Origin: Cupriavidus taiwanensis
Lineage (GTDB): Bacteria; Pseudomonadota; Gammaproteobacteria; Burkholderiales; Burkholderiaceae
Direction: 5' to 3'
DNA length: 64,000 nucleotides
NCBI RefSeq assembly: GCF_900250115.1
Contig: NZ_LT984804.1
Location: 124,001-188,000, forward strand
The number at the start of each line of letters is the position of its first letter. Within the stretch, counting starts at the first letter, position 1. The position numbers and the translations under genes were made by a program. Under the pieces are notes generated by a model. The model saw only the letters and a list, made by a program, of their open reading frames with translations. It ran no database searches and was not told the origin of the DNA. Below are positions 43,814 through 56,183 of the stretch, piece after piece.

Positions 43814-44575
43814 ATGCCGTTTGGTTTTGTCGAGACCAGTGCCGCCGGCCACGCCGGCGGCGACCCGTTGCAGGAGGAACTGGCGCTGCTCGAGCTTGCT
43901 GGCCAGGGCCGGCACGTGGCGCAGGTGTGGGAGGCACCCCTGTCCCTGGTGGTGCCGCGCACCTACCTGCGCCACGCGGCACTGGAAACCGCGCGCGCCG
44001 ATTTCGCCCGGCAGGGGTGTCCGGTATTCCTGCGCATGTCCGGCGGCGGCCTGGTCCCGCAGGGGCCCGGCATCCTCAACCTGAGCCTGGCTTACCCGGT
44101 CGGACAGCCCCCGGGCGCGCTCAGCGACGCGGTCTACCTGCACCTGTGCGCGGTGATTGGCGGCGCGCTGCGCTCGCTAGGCATCGAGACCCACTGGCAG
44201 GCGGTGGCCGGGTCCTTCTGCGATGGTCGCTACAACCTTGCCTGGGGTCCGCCCGAAGCCGCCCGCAAGATCGCCGGCACGGCCCAGTATTGGCGGCGCG
44301 CGCCAGCGGCGATGCAGGCGGCCGACGGCCAGCGCCACCTGGTGCTGGCCCATGCGGTGCTGCTGGTCAGCGCCGACCCGGAGCAGATCAATGCGCGCGC
44401 CAATGCCTTCGAGGCGGCGATCGGCAGCGAACGGCGTTATGACGCGGGCAAGGTGGTCAGCGTGCACCAGGCGCTTGAGGCCAGCGGGCGTGGCGCGCCG
44501 GACGGTGCCGCGCTGACGGCAATGGTCGCGGCGGCGCTGCGGTCAGGCCTCGGGCAGCATCCTGTCCCGGCCTAA
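43814..44575 (+). CDS. Lipoate-protein ligase A-like protein (253 aa)
   Basis: Biotin/lipoate A/B ligase family protein: 'VFLRMSGGGLVPQGPGILNLSLAYP' (substrate loop, LplA 'RRxSGGG...'), 'SFCDGRYNLAWGPPEAARKIAGTAQYWRR' with the catalytic Lys in 'KIAGTAQ'. It transfers lipoate to lipoyl domains such as that of AcoC. ATG at 43814 (MPFGFVET) chosen; frame upstream is only open. It ends with a 4-base overlap on the convergent DUF3047 gene. The symbol lplA is avoided because specific activity is unproven. Confidence 0.85.
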   Translation: MPFGFVETSAAGHAGGDPLQEELALLELAGQGRHVAQVWEAPLSLVVPRTYLRHAALETARADFARQGCPVFLRMSGGGLVPQGPGILNLSLAYPVGQPPGALSDAVYLHLCAVIGGALRSLGIETHWQAVAGSFCDGRYNLAWGPPEAARKIAGTAQYWRRAPAAMQAADGQRHLVLAHAVLLVSADPEQINARANAFEAAIGSERRYDAGKVVSVHQALEASGRGAPDGAALTAMVAAALRSGLGQHPVPA

Positions 44576-45321
44576 TCCTTCGCCGCGGTGGCCGGCAGGA
44601 AGCGGATGTCGCCGTACCAGGCGCGGGTGGCGGCGTGGGTGTTGTCGGTGTCGCTCATGATGCCGTAGGCCTTGAGCGGTCCGGGCGGCTCGTGGAAGAC
44701 GCGTTCATAGTCGCGTGCCAGGTTGCGCCGCAGGTTCTGCCATTTGCCGGCGTCGTCGGCGCCGGATACCACGATCATCTGCACGCGGCCGGTATGTGGA
44801 TTGGGGATGACGCTGCCGGGCGCGGCACTGGTCGACCACACATACATCAGCGTGGCATAGGGCAGTTCCTCGCCGGCCATGGTCCTGGCCAGCTGCATTG
44901 CGGCGCGGTCGCCCAGCGGGAGCTTGCTGGAGTCGCCGTCGAAGAAGAACACCAGCCGCGCTGGCGCGTCTTCACGTGCGCCGTCGCGGTTGTCGGCGCC
45001 GGGTATCGCGCCTTCTGCCTTCCAGCGCCAGGCCACCACGGGCGTACGCGACAGGTCCACGTCGCCCGCATGCATCAGCGCGGACGCCGAGCCATTGGCT
45101 TGCGCCCGCAGCACCGTGGTGCCGCCATCGGCCACCAGCTGGTACTCGGTCCTCGCCTTGCCTTCGGCCACCGGTAAATTTTTCCAGTCCGCCGGCAGCG
45201 CGCCGCCCGGCTCGCGCTGGGAAACGACGAGCCCAGGCTTGCCGCTTTGCGCCGCCGCTGACAGCGGGGCAAGCAGCAGGGTGGCATACAAGACAAGGGG
45301 CAACGCACGGATGGTCATCAT
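44572..45321 (-). CDS. DUF3047 periplasmic protein (249 aa)
   Basis: Signal peptide (1-24, 'RALPLVLYATLLLAPLSAAAQ'), then the DUF3047 fold: 'WKNLPVAEGKARTEYQLVADGGTTVLRAQANGSASALMH', 'VVAWRWKAEGAIPGADNRDGAREDAPARLVFFFDGD' and 'TLMYVWSTSAAPGSVIPNPHTGRVQMIVVSGAD'. A beta-sandwich/lectin-like secreted protein of unknown function. It ends inside the last codons of the lipoate ligase gene. Confidence 0.85.
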   Translation of the reverse strand: MMTIRALPLVLYATLLLAPLSAAAQSGKPGLVVSQREPGGALPADWKNLPVAEGKARTEYQLVADGGTTVLRAQANGSASALMHAGDVDLSRTPVVAWRWKAEGAIPGADNRDGAREDAPARLVFFFDGDSSKLPLGDRAAMQLARTMAGEELPYATLMYVWSTSAAPGSVIPNPHTGRVQMIVVSGADDAGKWQNLRRNLARDYERVFHEPPGPLKAYGIMSDTDNTHAATRAWYGDIRFLPATAAKD

Positions 45322-45405
45322 GGCGGATCAGCGGAATACGAGACCTGAGACGCAACGCAAACCGTGTGCCCGAGCGCTGTGCACCCTGTCCGCTTTGACC
45401 AGCAC

Positions 45406-45434
45406 AAAAAAATCGCGGCCCACGAGGGGCCGCA
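45406..45434 (-). terminator. Rho-independent terminator
   Basis: Stem GCGGCCC/GGGCCGC (45416-45434, 5-base loop) with a T-run on the minus strand (A7 at 45406-45413). It serves the gene ending at 45550, 116 bases upstream. Confidence 0.7.
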
Positions 45435-45497
45435 AATCGGGAATGCGAGGAGTGTCAATTTCCTCAGGAGACGTTATCGACGCAAACCGGCCTCGCA

Positions 45498-45519
45498 AGA
45501 CCCCACTTGCGTGGGGTCT
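45498..45519. repeat. Inverted repeat, 8-bp perfect stem
   Basis: AGACCCCA-CTTGCG-TGGGGTCT, inside the gap between the minus-strand genes; could be a second transcript end signal for the gene ending at 45550. Confidence 0.45.
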
Positions 45520-45549
45520 ATGAACACAACAAGGTAGGCGAGCGGCCGC

Positions 45550-46371
45550 TTAAGCGATCAGGTAAGCGGGATGCGGATCCGGTCGGATGGAGCTGCGCAA
45601 TTTCCGGACATTGCCTTCCAGTTCGGCGTGGGCGGCGTCGAGCCAGTCCACGCGGTGCCGCACCGGATCCTTGGCCGACAGGGCGCTGGCGGCGATCTCT
45701 CGCAGGAAGTAGCGCACCATGCTGCCCGCACGCGCCGGCACCGGCATCATGCCCAGCAACTGGCGGCGCGCCAGCAACCTGCGCGTGGCCGCATGCTGCA
45801 GCGCCGCCCAGGCGGTGCGGCCCAGGGCGATGTACAGCGCGTCAGTGCGCATCTGGCGCACGGCGCCCAGGAACTGCGTCTCGAAGACTTCGCGCAACAT
45901 CGGCGCGTCCAGCAGTTCTTCCAGCGGGCCGTCGAAAGCCAGCCCGCGCCGCGTGGTGGCATGCGGCAACAGGGCGAGCGGCTGCAGGCGCTCGAAGCCA
46001 TCGTTCCACAAGGCGGCGGCGTGCGGCAGTCCCACCAGTTCCGGCACGCGGAAGTGGTCGAGCATGCGGATCAGGTTGGGCCGCACCAGCTTGCCGCCGA
46101 GTTCGACGCGCCGCTTGTTCTCGCGCTGGACCACGCGGCCCGGCGCGTGGTTGTGCAGCAGTTCCTCGGTCACCGCAGCAGCCAGCCGCACATGGGCATG
46201 GCCCGGCGTGGTGCTGACCAGCACCAGCGCGGCCTGCGGATTCAGGTATTCGCACGGTACGTAATGCATGGCGTAGGTGCTGTCCCGCGCCACCACGACG
46301 GGTTTCGCGATCACGCTGCCGGCGCCCGTTTGCCGAATCTGCGCGCAATAGGCTTCAATGAAGTTGGTCAA
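45550..46371 (-). CDS. Hypothetical protein with uracil-DNA-glycosylase-like features (273 aa)
   Basis: No firm family. The segment 'NPQAALVLVSTTPGHAHVRL' resembles the 'VLVG.NPG' strand-loop of the UDG superfamily and 'DALYIALGRTAWAALQHA' resembles its C-terminal sheet, while 'PNLIRMLDHFRVPELVGL' fits between them. It is rich in Arg/His as for a nucleic-acid binder. ATG at 46371. It stands alone, terminated at 45406; no neighbours of related function. The glycosylase assignment is a weak inference. Confidence 0.6.
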   Translation of the reverse strand: MTNFIEAYCAQIRQTGAGSVIAKPVVVARDSTYAMHYVPCEYLNPQAALVLVSTTPGHAHVRLAAAVTEELLHNHAPGRVVQRENKRRVELGGKLVRPNLIRMLDHFRVPELVGLPHAAALWNDGFERLQPLALLPHATTRRGLAFDGPLEELLDAPMLREVFETQFLGAVRQMRTDALYIALGRTAWAALQHAATRRLLARRQLLGMMPVPARAGSMVRYFLREIAASALSAKDPVRHRVDWLDAAHAELEGNVRKLRSSIRPDPHPAYLIA

Positions 46372-46596
46372 GGCATCCCCCCGCTCGCTTCGTTATTTAA
46401 GCGTTTTTATTGTTTGCTTTGTTCCATGGTAAGCCGGCGGTGGGGCGCAGAGTGTGTCGACACCGCCGTTTTGACCGCTTCCCGAACGGAACTTGGTGGG
46501 CCAGCCAACACAGCACATGGGGGCGTTGGGTCGGATGGGCGGATCGCGGCGTAGCGTATTGCGGCTGGCTGTCAGGACCGTGACACCGCTCCCCGC
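46372..46596. other. Gene-free stretch upstream of the glycosylase-like gene
   Basis: No frame with a convincing start or family. An AT-rich block at 46390-46430 may hold the promoter of the gene at 45550-46371. The remainder up to 46733 contains the terminator of the OsmC gene. Confidence 0.5.
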
Positions 46597-46631
46597 AAAA
46601 GAAAAAAGCCGGACACGATAGCGTGTCCGGC
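46597..46631 (-). terminator. Rho-independent terminator of the OsmC gene
   Basis: Perfect 10-bp stem GCCGGACACG/CGTGTCCGGC (46608-46631, ATAG loop), followed on the minus strand by a T-rich tract (complement of AAAAGAAAAAA, 46597-46607), 102 bases after the OsmC stop. Confidence 0.85.
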
Positions 46632-46733
46632 CAACCCATTTGCTGACTCAGGTGGTGTCAGAACCCGAGGGGTCAAATGCTAACGATTCTCATTTTCTAT
46701 GGCAACCCCATCAGATGAGCGGGCATGCGCCGG

Positions 46734-47123
46734 TCATGCCATCGAGGTCTGGATCGAGAACTGTCCGGACAACGTCTTGTGCACCGGGCAACGATTGGCG
46801 ACGCGCAGCAGGTCTTCGAGGATCTGGGGCGACAGGTCGCCGCTGACCTTGACCTCGCGCTGCATGGTGTAGGTGCCATTGGCTTCCTCATGACCGACCG
46901 AGACCTGGACGTCAGTGACCGCATAGCCCTTGCGCTTTGCATAGAGCTGCAAGGTCAGGGTCGTGCAGGCAGCCAGGGCCGAGTCCAGCAAGTCATGCGG
47001 GTTCGGGTAGCGCGTGTCGCCGCCGGCGGATGCGTCCAGATCGGCCTGCCATTCGGCGGTGCCATTGGTCAGCTGGCAGATGCTGTTGCCCTGGCTTGGC
47101 TTCCATGTCGCTTGGATAGTCAT
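46734..47123 (-). CDS. OsmC-family protein (129 aa)
   Basis: OsmC/Ohr-fold protein with two conserved cysteines in 'LDSALAACTTLTLQLYAKRKG' and 'VANRCPVHKTLSGQF'; such proteins reduce organic hydroperoxides or have related functions. The 'NPHDLLDSALAACTTLTL' pattern is closest to the OsmC/YhfA branch rather than Ohr. ATG at 47123. It is adjacent to but divergent from the rrn operon. Ohr proper is encoded at 53317. Confidence 0.88.
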   Translation of the reverse strand: MTIQATWKPSQGNSICQLTNGTAEWQADLDASAGGDTRYPNPHDLLDSALAACTTLTLQLYAKRKGYAVTDVQVSVGHEEANGTYTMQREVKVSGDLSPQILEDLLRVANRCPVHKTLSGQFSIQTSMA

Positions 47124-47407
47124 CGAACGTCCCCATCTCTTTAAAGGAGCGGCCCCGCGGGCCGGAACGGCCATTCTATAAGCAGCCCGGCTTCCGGTCA
47201 GAAGCGCCGGCAAAGGCGCATTTGTGCCAATTTCGACTGGTTCGCAGAAACCCCTTGCCAATCCCGCCGCGCTCGCTTACTATTCGCCCCCTCGCAACAC
47301 AACGCGGTTCCTGCAAGGCAGGCGCAGCAAGGGTTGCGAGGTCGGCCGGGAGGTTGGCGCAGCGAGGTTTGCAGCGCTGACCGCAGCAATAAAGTTTGCT
47401 GAAACGG

Positions 47408-47436
47408 TTGACGAAACGAAGAAAGCTCTGCATAAT
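47408..47436 (+). promoter_or_regulatory. rrn P1-type sigma-70 promoter
   Basis: TTGACG (47408-47413) and CATAAT (47431-47436) separated by exactly 17 bases, followed by a boxA and the 16S gene. The remaining gene-free DNA from 47124 to 47684 holds the OsmC leader and, at 47605-47675, two UUCG-loop hairpins (GGGTC-TTCG-GACCC at one) belonging to the pre-16S leader. Confidence 0.8.
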
Positions 47437-47492
47437 CTCGTTTCTCTGCTGCAGACAACGCAGCGCGCTGAACGGCAAAGCCGGGTGGCGAA

Positions 47493-47503
47493 GTTCTTTA
47501 ACA
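47493..47503 (+). promoter_or_regulatory. boxA antitermination element, 16S leader
   Basis: GTTCTTTAACA, the NusB/S10 (boxA) recognition sequence of rrn leaders, here about 57 bases after the -10 element. Confidence 0.8.
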
Positions 47504-47684
47504 AACAAACAACCGATAAGTGTGGGCGCTGGGTAGCGGACGCCGCTGTCTACGGACAGTGATGCTTCAAGTTATACAGTGCTCGCACAGCAAAACGTGA
47601 CCGGGTCTTCGGATCTGGTCAGTCAGTTTTCTGAGAGTGAGCGACCGCTCGAAAGAGCGAGGGTCTTCGGACCCACACAGAGAT

Positions 47685-49212
<1,528 letters not shown>

Positions 49213-49274
49213 CCAGAGGCTTGTGTCTCAAGCCTAGCGTTCACACTTATCGGTTTGTTTGCTGTTACAGCCAA

Positions 49275-49351
49275 GGGTCTGTAGCTCAGGTGGTTAGAGC
49301 ACCGTCTTGATAAGGCGGGGGTCGTAGGTTCAAGTCCTACCAGACCCACCA
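49275..49351 (+). tRNA. tRNA-Ile (GAT)
   Basis: Full cloverleaf of 77 bases with encoded CCA; acceptor GGGTCTG pairs with CAGACCC; anticodon GAT at 49309-49311. Typical position in the 16S-23S spacer. Confidence 0.96.
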
Positions 49352-49362
49352 AGTTATCCGAA

Positions 49363-49438
49363 GGGGGATTAGCTCAGCTGGGAGAGCACCTGCTTTGCAA
49401 GCAGGGGGTCGTCGGTTCGATCCCGTCATCCTCCACCA
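49363..49438 (+). tRNA. tRNA-Ala (TGC)
   Basis: 76 bases with encoded CCA; acceptor GGGGGAT pairs with ATCCTCC (one G-T pair); anticodon TGC at 49396-49398 in loop TTTGCAA. Second tRNA of the spacer. Confidence 0.96.
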
Positions 49439-49538
49439 CTACCTGGTGCCTTGGGTTGGTTGTCAAATGAAAGCGCATCGCGACGATGAGGTTGCGAGTG
49501 TTTTCATTTGGCATTGCCAAGCGATCGCAAGATCGGCT

Positions 49539-49550
49539 GTTCTTTAACAA
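49539..49550 (+). promoter_or_regulatory. boxA antitermination element, 23S leader
   Basis: TGTTCTTTAACA upstream of the 23S gene, a copy of the leader boxA at 47493. Confidence 0.75.
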
Positions 49551-49731
49551 TATGGGATGTAGTAAAGGTGTCACGGTGCGTTGATGAGACGCACATGTAG
49601 TTTAACGTGATACCGGGTTGTGATTGTATCAACCAAAATGTATTTAAGTGATCGAAAGATGACTTGGAATACGGCACAAATGCGAGAACTCAACCTGTAG
49701 TGAGCGTGTCGATGAGACACACTTGTTATAG

Positions 49732-52608
<2,877 letters not shown>

Positions 52609-52719
52609 ATAACCAGTGTGTTTCACCTGGTGAGCGATCGCCTTGTGCCTCGATACACACACAACCAACACTACATCCCGATTCGTGACGCTGTCCCACG
52701 ACAGCGCCACAACCCCTCA

Positions 52720-52836
52720 TGCCTGGTGACCATAGCGAGTTGGAACCACCCCTTCCCATCCCGAACAGGTCCGTGAAACGACTCCGCGCCGATGATAGTG
52801 CGGATTACCCGTGTGAAAGTAGGTCATCGCCAGGCT
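52720..52836 (+). rRNA. rrf: 5S ribosomal RNA
   Basis: Starts TGCCTGGTGACCATAGCG and ends with the complementary GCCAGGC; contains 'CCCGAACAGG'-like loop B/C segment and 'GTAGGTCATCGCCAGG'. Ends approximate to a few bases. Confidence 0.93.
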
Positions 52837-52846
52837 CTTATTGTGC

Positions 52847-52887
52847 AAAACCCCTCGACAGCGTGTGCTGCGAGGGGTTTTTGCTTT
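52847..52887 (+). terminator. Rho-independent terminator of the rrn operon
   Basis: Stem AACCCCTCG/CGAGGGGTT with a 13-base loop, then T-rich tract (TTTTTGCTTTTT), 11 bases after 5S. Confidence 0.9.
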
Positions 52888-52965
52888 TTCGTCGCCGGTT
52901 CGCTGGCCGCGCTCGCCATTGCCGTAGTGCCGTAATACCATTGCCGCAGCTTCCCATTTCCGCAC

Positions 52966-53253
52966 ATGTCCGCTGACTGCGCCTGGTATCTCTACCTGCT
53001 TGAATGCACCGGCGAGTCCATTTACACCGGAATCACCACGGACGTGGCGCGCCGTTTTGCCGAACACCAGTCCGGTAAAGGCGCCAAATATACGCGCTCG
53101 CGCAAGCCGATTCGCGTGCTGGGGCAGGTGCGCTTCGCCTCCAAATCGGAAGCGTTGAAGGCAGAAATCGAGATCAAACGCATGAGTTCGGCGCAGAAGC
53201 GGTCATTTTGCGCGCAACTGCCTGCCCTCGACGCGGAGGAACAGACGGCGTGA
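52966..53253 (+). CDS. GIY-YIG domain nuclease-like protein (95 aa)
   Basis: Compact GIY-YIG nuclease fold (UPF0213/YhbQ type): 'WYLYLLECTGESIYTGITTDVARRFAEHQSGKGAKYTRSRKPIRVL', with the two Tyr, catalytic Arg after 'TDVA', and Lys/Glu region 'SEALKAEIEIKRMS'. Small stand-alone members bind or nick branched DNA; physiological role not settled. ATG at 52966. Terminated by the hairpin at 53261. Confidence 0.9.
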   Translation: MSADCAWYLYLLECTGESIYTGITTDVARRFAEHQSGKGAKYTRSRKPIRVLGQVRFASKSEALKAEIEIKRMSSAQKRSFCAQLPALDAEEQTA

Positions 53254-53260
53254 GATCAAA

Positions 53261-53306
53261 GAAAAACGGCCCGCATCGCAAGCGCGATACGGGCCGTTTT
53301 CTTTTG
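53261..53306. terminator. Bidirectional Rho-independent terminator
   Basis: Long stem AAAACGGCCCGcATCGC/GCGATaCGGGCCGTTTT with T- and A-runs on both sides, between the convergent GIY-YIG and ohr genes; serves both. Confidence 0.9.
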
Positions 53307-53316
53307 ACTTGCCGCT

Positions 53317-53739
53317 TCAGACCACGGTCAGCGTGACATCGATATTGCCGCGCGTCGCGTTCGAATAGGGGCACACCTGGTGCGCCTGTTCGACCAGCTT
53401 TTCGGCTGCTTCACGCTCGAAGCCCGGCAGGGAAATCTTCAGTTCGACCTGGATGCCGAAGCCCTGCGGAATCGGACCAATGCCGACCGCGCCCTGGATC
53501 GATGCATCGGCGGGCACGTTGATCTTCTGCTGGCTGGCGACATAGCGCATCGCGCCCAGGAAGCAGGCCGAATAGCCGGCAGCAAACAACTGCTCCGGAT
53601 TCAGGCCATTGCCGGCCCCGCCCATTTCCTTCGGCACGGCCAGCTTGGCGTCGAGCTGGCCGTCGGACGTGGTGGCACGGCCATCGCGGCCGCCGGTGGC
53701 GGTGGCATGGGCGGTATAAACGACTTTCTCGAGTTTCAT
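53317..53739 (-). CDS. ohr: Organic hydroperoxide resistance protein Ohr (140 aa)
   Basis: Thiol-dependent peroxidase of the Ohr branch of OsmC proteins, reducing organic hydroperoxides with lipoylated proteins as donors. Both catalytic cysteines are present: Cys59 ('[12 protein letters not shown]') and Cys123 ('[10 protein letters not shown]'); '[26 protein letters not shown]' is the Ohr signature. ATG at 53739 with GGAG upstream. Downstream of ohrR by 51 bases in the same direction. Confidence 0.95.
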   Translation of the reverse strand: MKLEKVVYTAHATATGGRDGRATTSDGQLDAKLAVPKEMGGAGNGLNPEQLFAAGYSACFLGAMRYVASQQKINVPADASIQGAVGIGPIPQGFGIQVELKISLPGFEREAAEKLVEQAHQVCPYSNATRGNIDVTLTVV

Positions 53740-53790
53740 TTAAGGCTCCGGTTTGGTTGCCCGCAGGGGCGCCATCGTTAATGCCTGCCG

Positions 53791-54267
53791 TCAGTCCGAC
53801 AAGCTGGAATCGGTCCGCGCTTGTTCTAGCGTCGACCGCAGTTCATGCAAGCGCCGCGTCAGCGCCTGGATCTCTTCGACCGGGCATTGCGTGGCGCATA
53901 ACATCTGTTCGGGAATCCCGGTCGCGTGCTGGCGCAGTGCGCGGCCGGCTTCGGTCAAGCTGACCAGGACCCGGCGTTCGTCCGCAGCGTCCCGCGTGCG
54001 GGTCACCAGACCCGTCGCAGCGAGCCGCTTCAGCAGTGGCGTCAGCGTCCCCGAGTCCAGCGCCAGGCGATTGCCAAGTTCCGAGACCGACAGCGTTTCC
54101 GTCTCCCACAAGACCAGCATGACGAGATATTGCGGATAAGTAAGCCCAAGCTCACTTAACAGCGGCTTGTACAACTTGGTCATCGCCAACGAGCTCGAGT
54201 ACAGCGCAAAGCATAGTTGGTGGTCCAGCAAAAGCCAGTCGGTGGCGGATTCGTTGTCGCGGTCCAT
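53791..54267 (-). CDS. ohrR: MarR-family organic peroxide sensor OhrR (158 aa)
   Basis: MarR winged-helix repressor with the redox-sensing Cys19 in 'LLLDHQLCFALYSSSLAMTKLYKPLLSELGLTYPQYLVMLVLWE', plus 'LGNRLALDSGTLTPLLKRLAATGLVTRTRDAADERRVLVSLT'. Oxidation of Cys19 by organic peroxide releases it from DNA. Probably autoregulates at the dyad just upstream and represses ohr. Confidence 0.93.
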   Translation of the reverse strand: MDRDNESATDWLLLDHQLCFALYSSSLAMTKLYKPLLSELGLTYPQYLVMLVLWETETLSVSELGNRLALDSGTLTPLLKRLAATGLVTRTRDAADERRVLVSLTEAGRALRQHATGIPEQMLCATQCPVEEIQALTRRLHELRSTLEQARTDSSLSD

Positions 54268-54281
54268 GTCGATATATTAGA

Positions 54282-54296
54282 CGCAATTTGATTGTG
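54282..54296. promoter_or_regulatory. Putative OhrR operator
   Basis: CGCAAT-TTG-ATTGTG, an imperfect dyad of the AATTGT-type, overlapping a TATATTAG-like -10 region, 15-30 bases upstream of ohrR. Confidence 0.5.
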
Positions 54297-54445
54297 TGCA
54301 AGATAAATTTTTCCGTGCACGCTCGGACAAGGGCGTGGCTGGACATCGCGCCTGAGCCTTAAGTCTGTTTTAAGTCTTGGTCGCTAGCATGACGGTGTTG
54401 CGTCGCATCGTGCCGACGCCAGATGCTTAAAGGAAAGGAACTCCT

Positions 54446-55912
54446 ATGATGCGCCAGACCATTGCTCGCACCGCCGTTGGTATCGCGGCCCTGGCCGCGC
54501 TAGGCGGCGGCTATGCCTATCTGCAGCGAGAAGTCATCCCCCCGGGCTACGCGGCTCCCGCTCCCGTCGTGGCTGCCGCCCAGCCGGCGGCGGCCGTGGC
54601 CAGGCCGATGGATTTCTCCGGTATCGTCGCGCAATACGGACCCGCGGTGGTCAATATCAGCGTGACCGCGCGCGCCCAGCGCACTGCGGTGCAGATGCCG
54701 CCCGGCATCGATCCGGACGATCCGCTGTTCCAGTTCTTCAAGCGCTTCGGACCGCAGTTCCAGGGGCCGCAAGGTGGCCAGCAGCAACTGGTGCGCGGGC
54801 AGGGCTCGGGCTTTATCGTCAGCCCCGATGGGCTGATCCTGACCAATGCGCACGTCGTCGACGGCGCGCAGGAAGTCACGGTCAAGCTGACCGACCGCCG
54901 CGAGTTCAAGGCCAAGGTGCTCGGCACCGATCCGCAGACCGACGTGGCAGTGATCCGCATCGATGCCAGGGACCTGCCGACCGTGCGCCTGGGCGATCCG
55001 TCGCAGGTGCGCGTGGGTGAGCCGGTGCTGGCGATCGGCTCGCCTTACGGCTTCGAGAACACCGTGACCGCGGGCATCGTCAGCGCGAAGTCGCGCTCGC
55101 TGCCTGACGATACCTATGTGCCGTTCATCCAGACCGACGTGGCGGTCAATCCCGGCAACTCGGGCGGTCCGCTGTTCAACCAGCGCGGCGAGGTGGTCGG
55201 CATCAACTCGCAGATCTACAGCCAGACCGGCGGCTACCAGGGCCTCTCGTTCGCAATCCCGATCGACGTGGCGACCAAGGTGCAGCAGCAACTGGTGGCG
55301 CACGGCAAGGTCACGCGCGGACGCCTCGGCATCAGCGTGCAGGAGGTCAACCAGGCGCTGGCGCAGTCGTTCGGCCTGCCCAAGCCGACCGGGGCGCTGG
55401 TCAACTCGGTCGAGCCTGACAGCCCCGCCGCGCGCGCGGGACTGAAGCCCGGCGACGTCATCGTGCAGCTCGACAACGACGTGATCGATCATTCGGGCGA
55501 CCTGCCGGAGCACGTGGCCGATATCAAGCCGGGCACGCAGAGCTCGCTGAAGATCATTCGCAAGGGCCAGCCGATGACATTGGCGGTGACGGTCGGCACC
55601 GCGCGGGACCAGGCGATGGCGCAAAAAGCGGGCGGCAAGGAGGCCAACGGCCGGCTGGGGCTGGCCGTGCGCCCGCTGTCGCCGGCGGAGAAGCGCGAAA
55701 GCGGCATCGAAGGCGGCCTGGTGGTCGAGGACGTGACCGGCCCCGCCGCGCGCGTCGGCATCCAGCCCGGCGACGTGATCCTGTCGCTCAACGGTACGCC
55801 GATCGCATCGGTCGATCAGCTGCGCACGCTGGTGGGCAAGTCGGGCAAGCAGGTAGCGCTGCTGGTGCAGCGCGATGATGCGCGCATCTTCATTCCGCTC
55901 GATCTCGGTTGA
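54446..55912 (+). CDS. HtrA/DegP-type periplasmic serine protease (488 aa)
   Basis: Do-like protease with an N-terminal signal/anchor (1-35), a trypsin-like domain with His136 ('TNAHVVDGA'), Asp166 ('QTDVAVIR') and Ser239 ('NPGNSGGPLF'), and two PDZ domains (about 290-380 and 400-485, 'GLKPGDVIVQLDNDVI' and 'GIQPGDVILSLNGTPI'). Triad intact. Degrades or chaperones misfolded envelope proteins. ATG at 54446 after AAAGGAA. It is followed by a long palindromic array at 55972-56039. The subtype (DegP, DegQ or MucD) is undecided. Confidence 0.93.
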   Translation: MMRQTIARTAVGIAALAALGGGYAYLQREVIPPGYAAPAPVVAAAQPAAAVARPMDFSGIVAQYGPAVVNISVTARAQRTAVQMPPGIDPDDPLFQFFKRFGPQFQGPQGGQQQLVRGQGSGFIVSPDGLILTNAHVVDGAQEVTVKLTDRREFKAKVLGTDPQTDVAVIRIDARDLPTVRLGDPSQVRVGEPVLAIGSPYGFENTVTAGIVSAKSRSLPDDTYVPFIQTDVAVNPGNSGGPLFNQRGEVVGINSQIYSQTGGYQGLSFAIPIDVATKVQQQLVAHGKVTRGRLGISVQEVNQALAQSFGLPKPTGALVNSVEPDSPAARAGLKPGDVIVQLDNDVIDHSGDLPEHVADIKPGTQSSLKIIRKGQPMTLAVTVGTARDQAMAQKAGGKEANGRLGLAVRPLSPAEKRESGIEGGLVVEDVTGPAARVGIQPGDVILSLNGTPIASVDQLRTLVGKSGKQVALLVQRDDARIFIPLDLG

Positions 55913-55971
55913 TCCTCGCGGGCACCGCTGTGTGCCCGCAAGCCGTTAACCAGCAAGGCTTTGACGTCCTC

Positions 55972-56039
55972 GCGGGCCGTATACGCGCACGTATACCGAC
56001 ACGTTTACGAACCGGTTTACGTGCGGGTATACGGCCCGC
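55972..56039. repeat. 12-bp periodic array inside a 68-bp palindrome
   Basis: Five consecutive 12-base units starting at 55979, 55991, 56003, 56015 and 56027 each begin GTWTAC: GTATAC, GTATAC, GTTTAC, GTTTAC, GTATAC. The whole block is also an inverted repeat: the outer arm GCGGGCCGTATAC (55972-55984) is exactly complementary to GTATACGGCCCGC (56027-56039), and the inner arms pair with one mismatch. It lies 60 bases after the HtrA stop and 145 before the next gene. See findings. Confidence 0.85.
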
Positions 56040-56183
56040 TAAGCCTTACCGGAGGCGGGATTCAGCGCAACGAACTGCTTACAGAAAGCGCGCCAGCAGG
56101 TATCATCTCGACTGCGATGCACGAAGCATGCGGCGGCAGCCCCCGCCGGCCCTGGTTCTGCTGAATCGACAAAGAGGAAGTCT

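Noticed and set aside
55961..56164. Possible 67-codon gene with VYxH-type tetrapeptide repeats over the 12-bp array
   Set aside because: TTG start with no ribosome site. The protein repeat is a consequence of the DNA repeat, and the palindrome better explains the structure.
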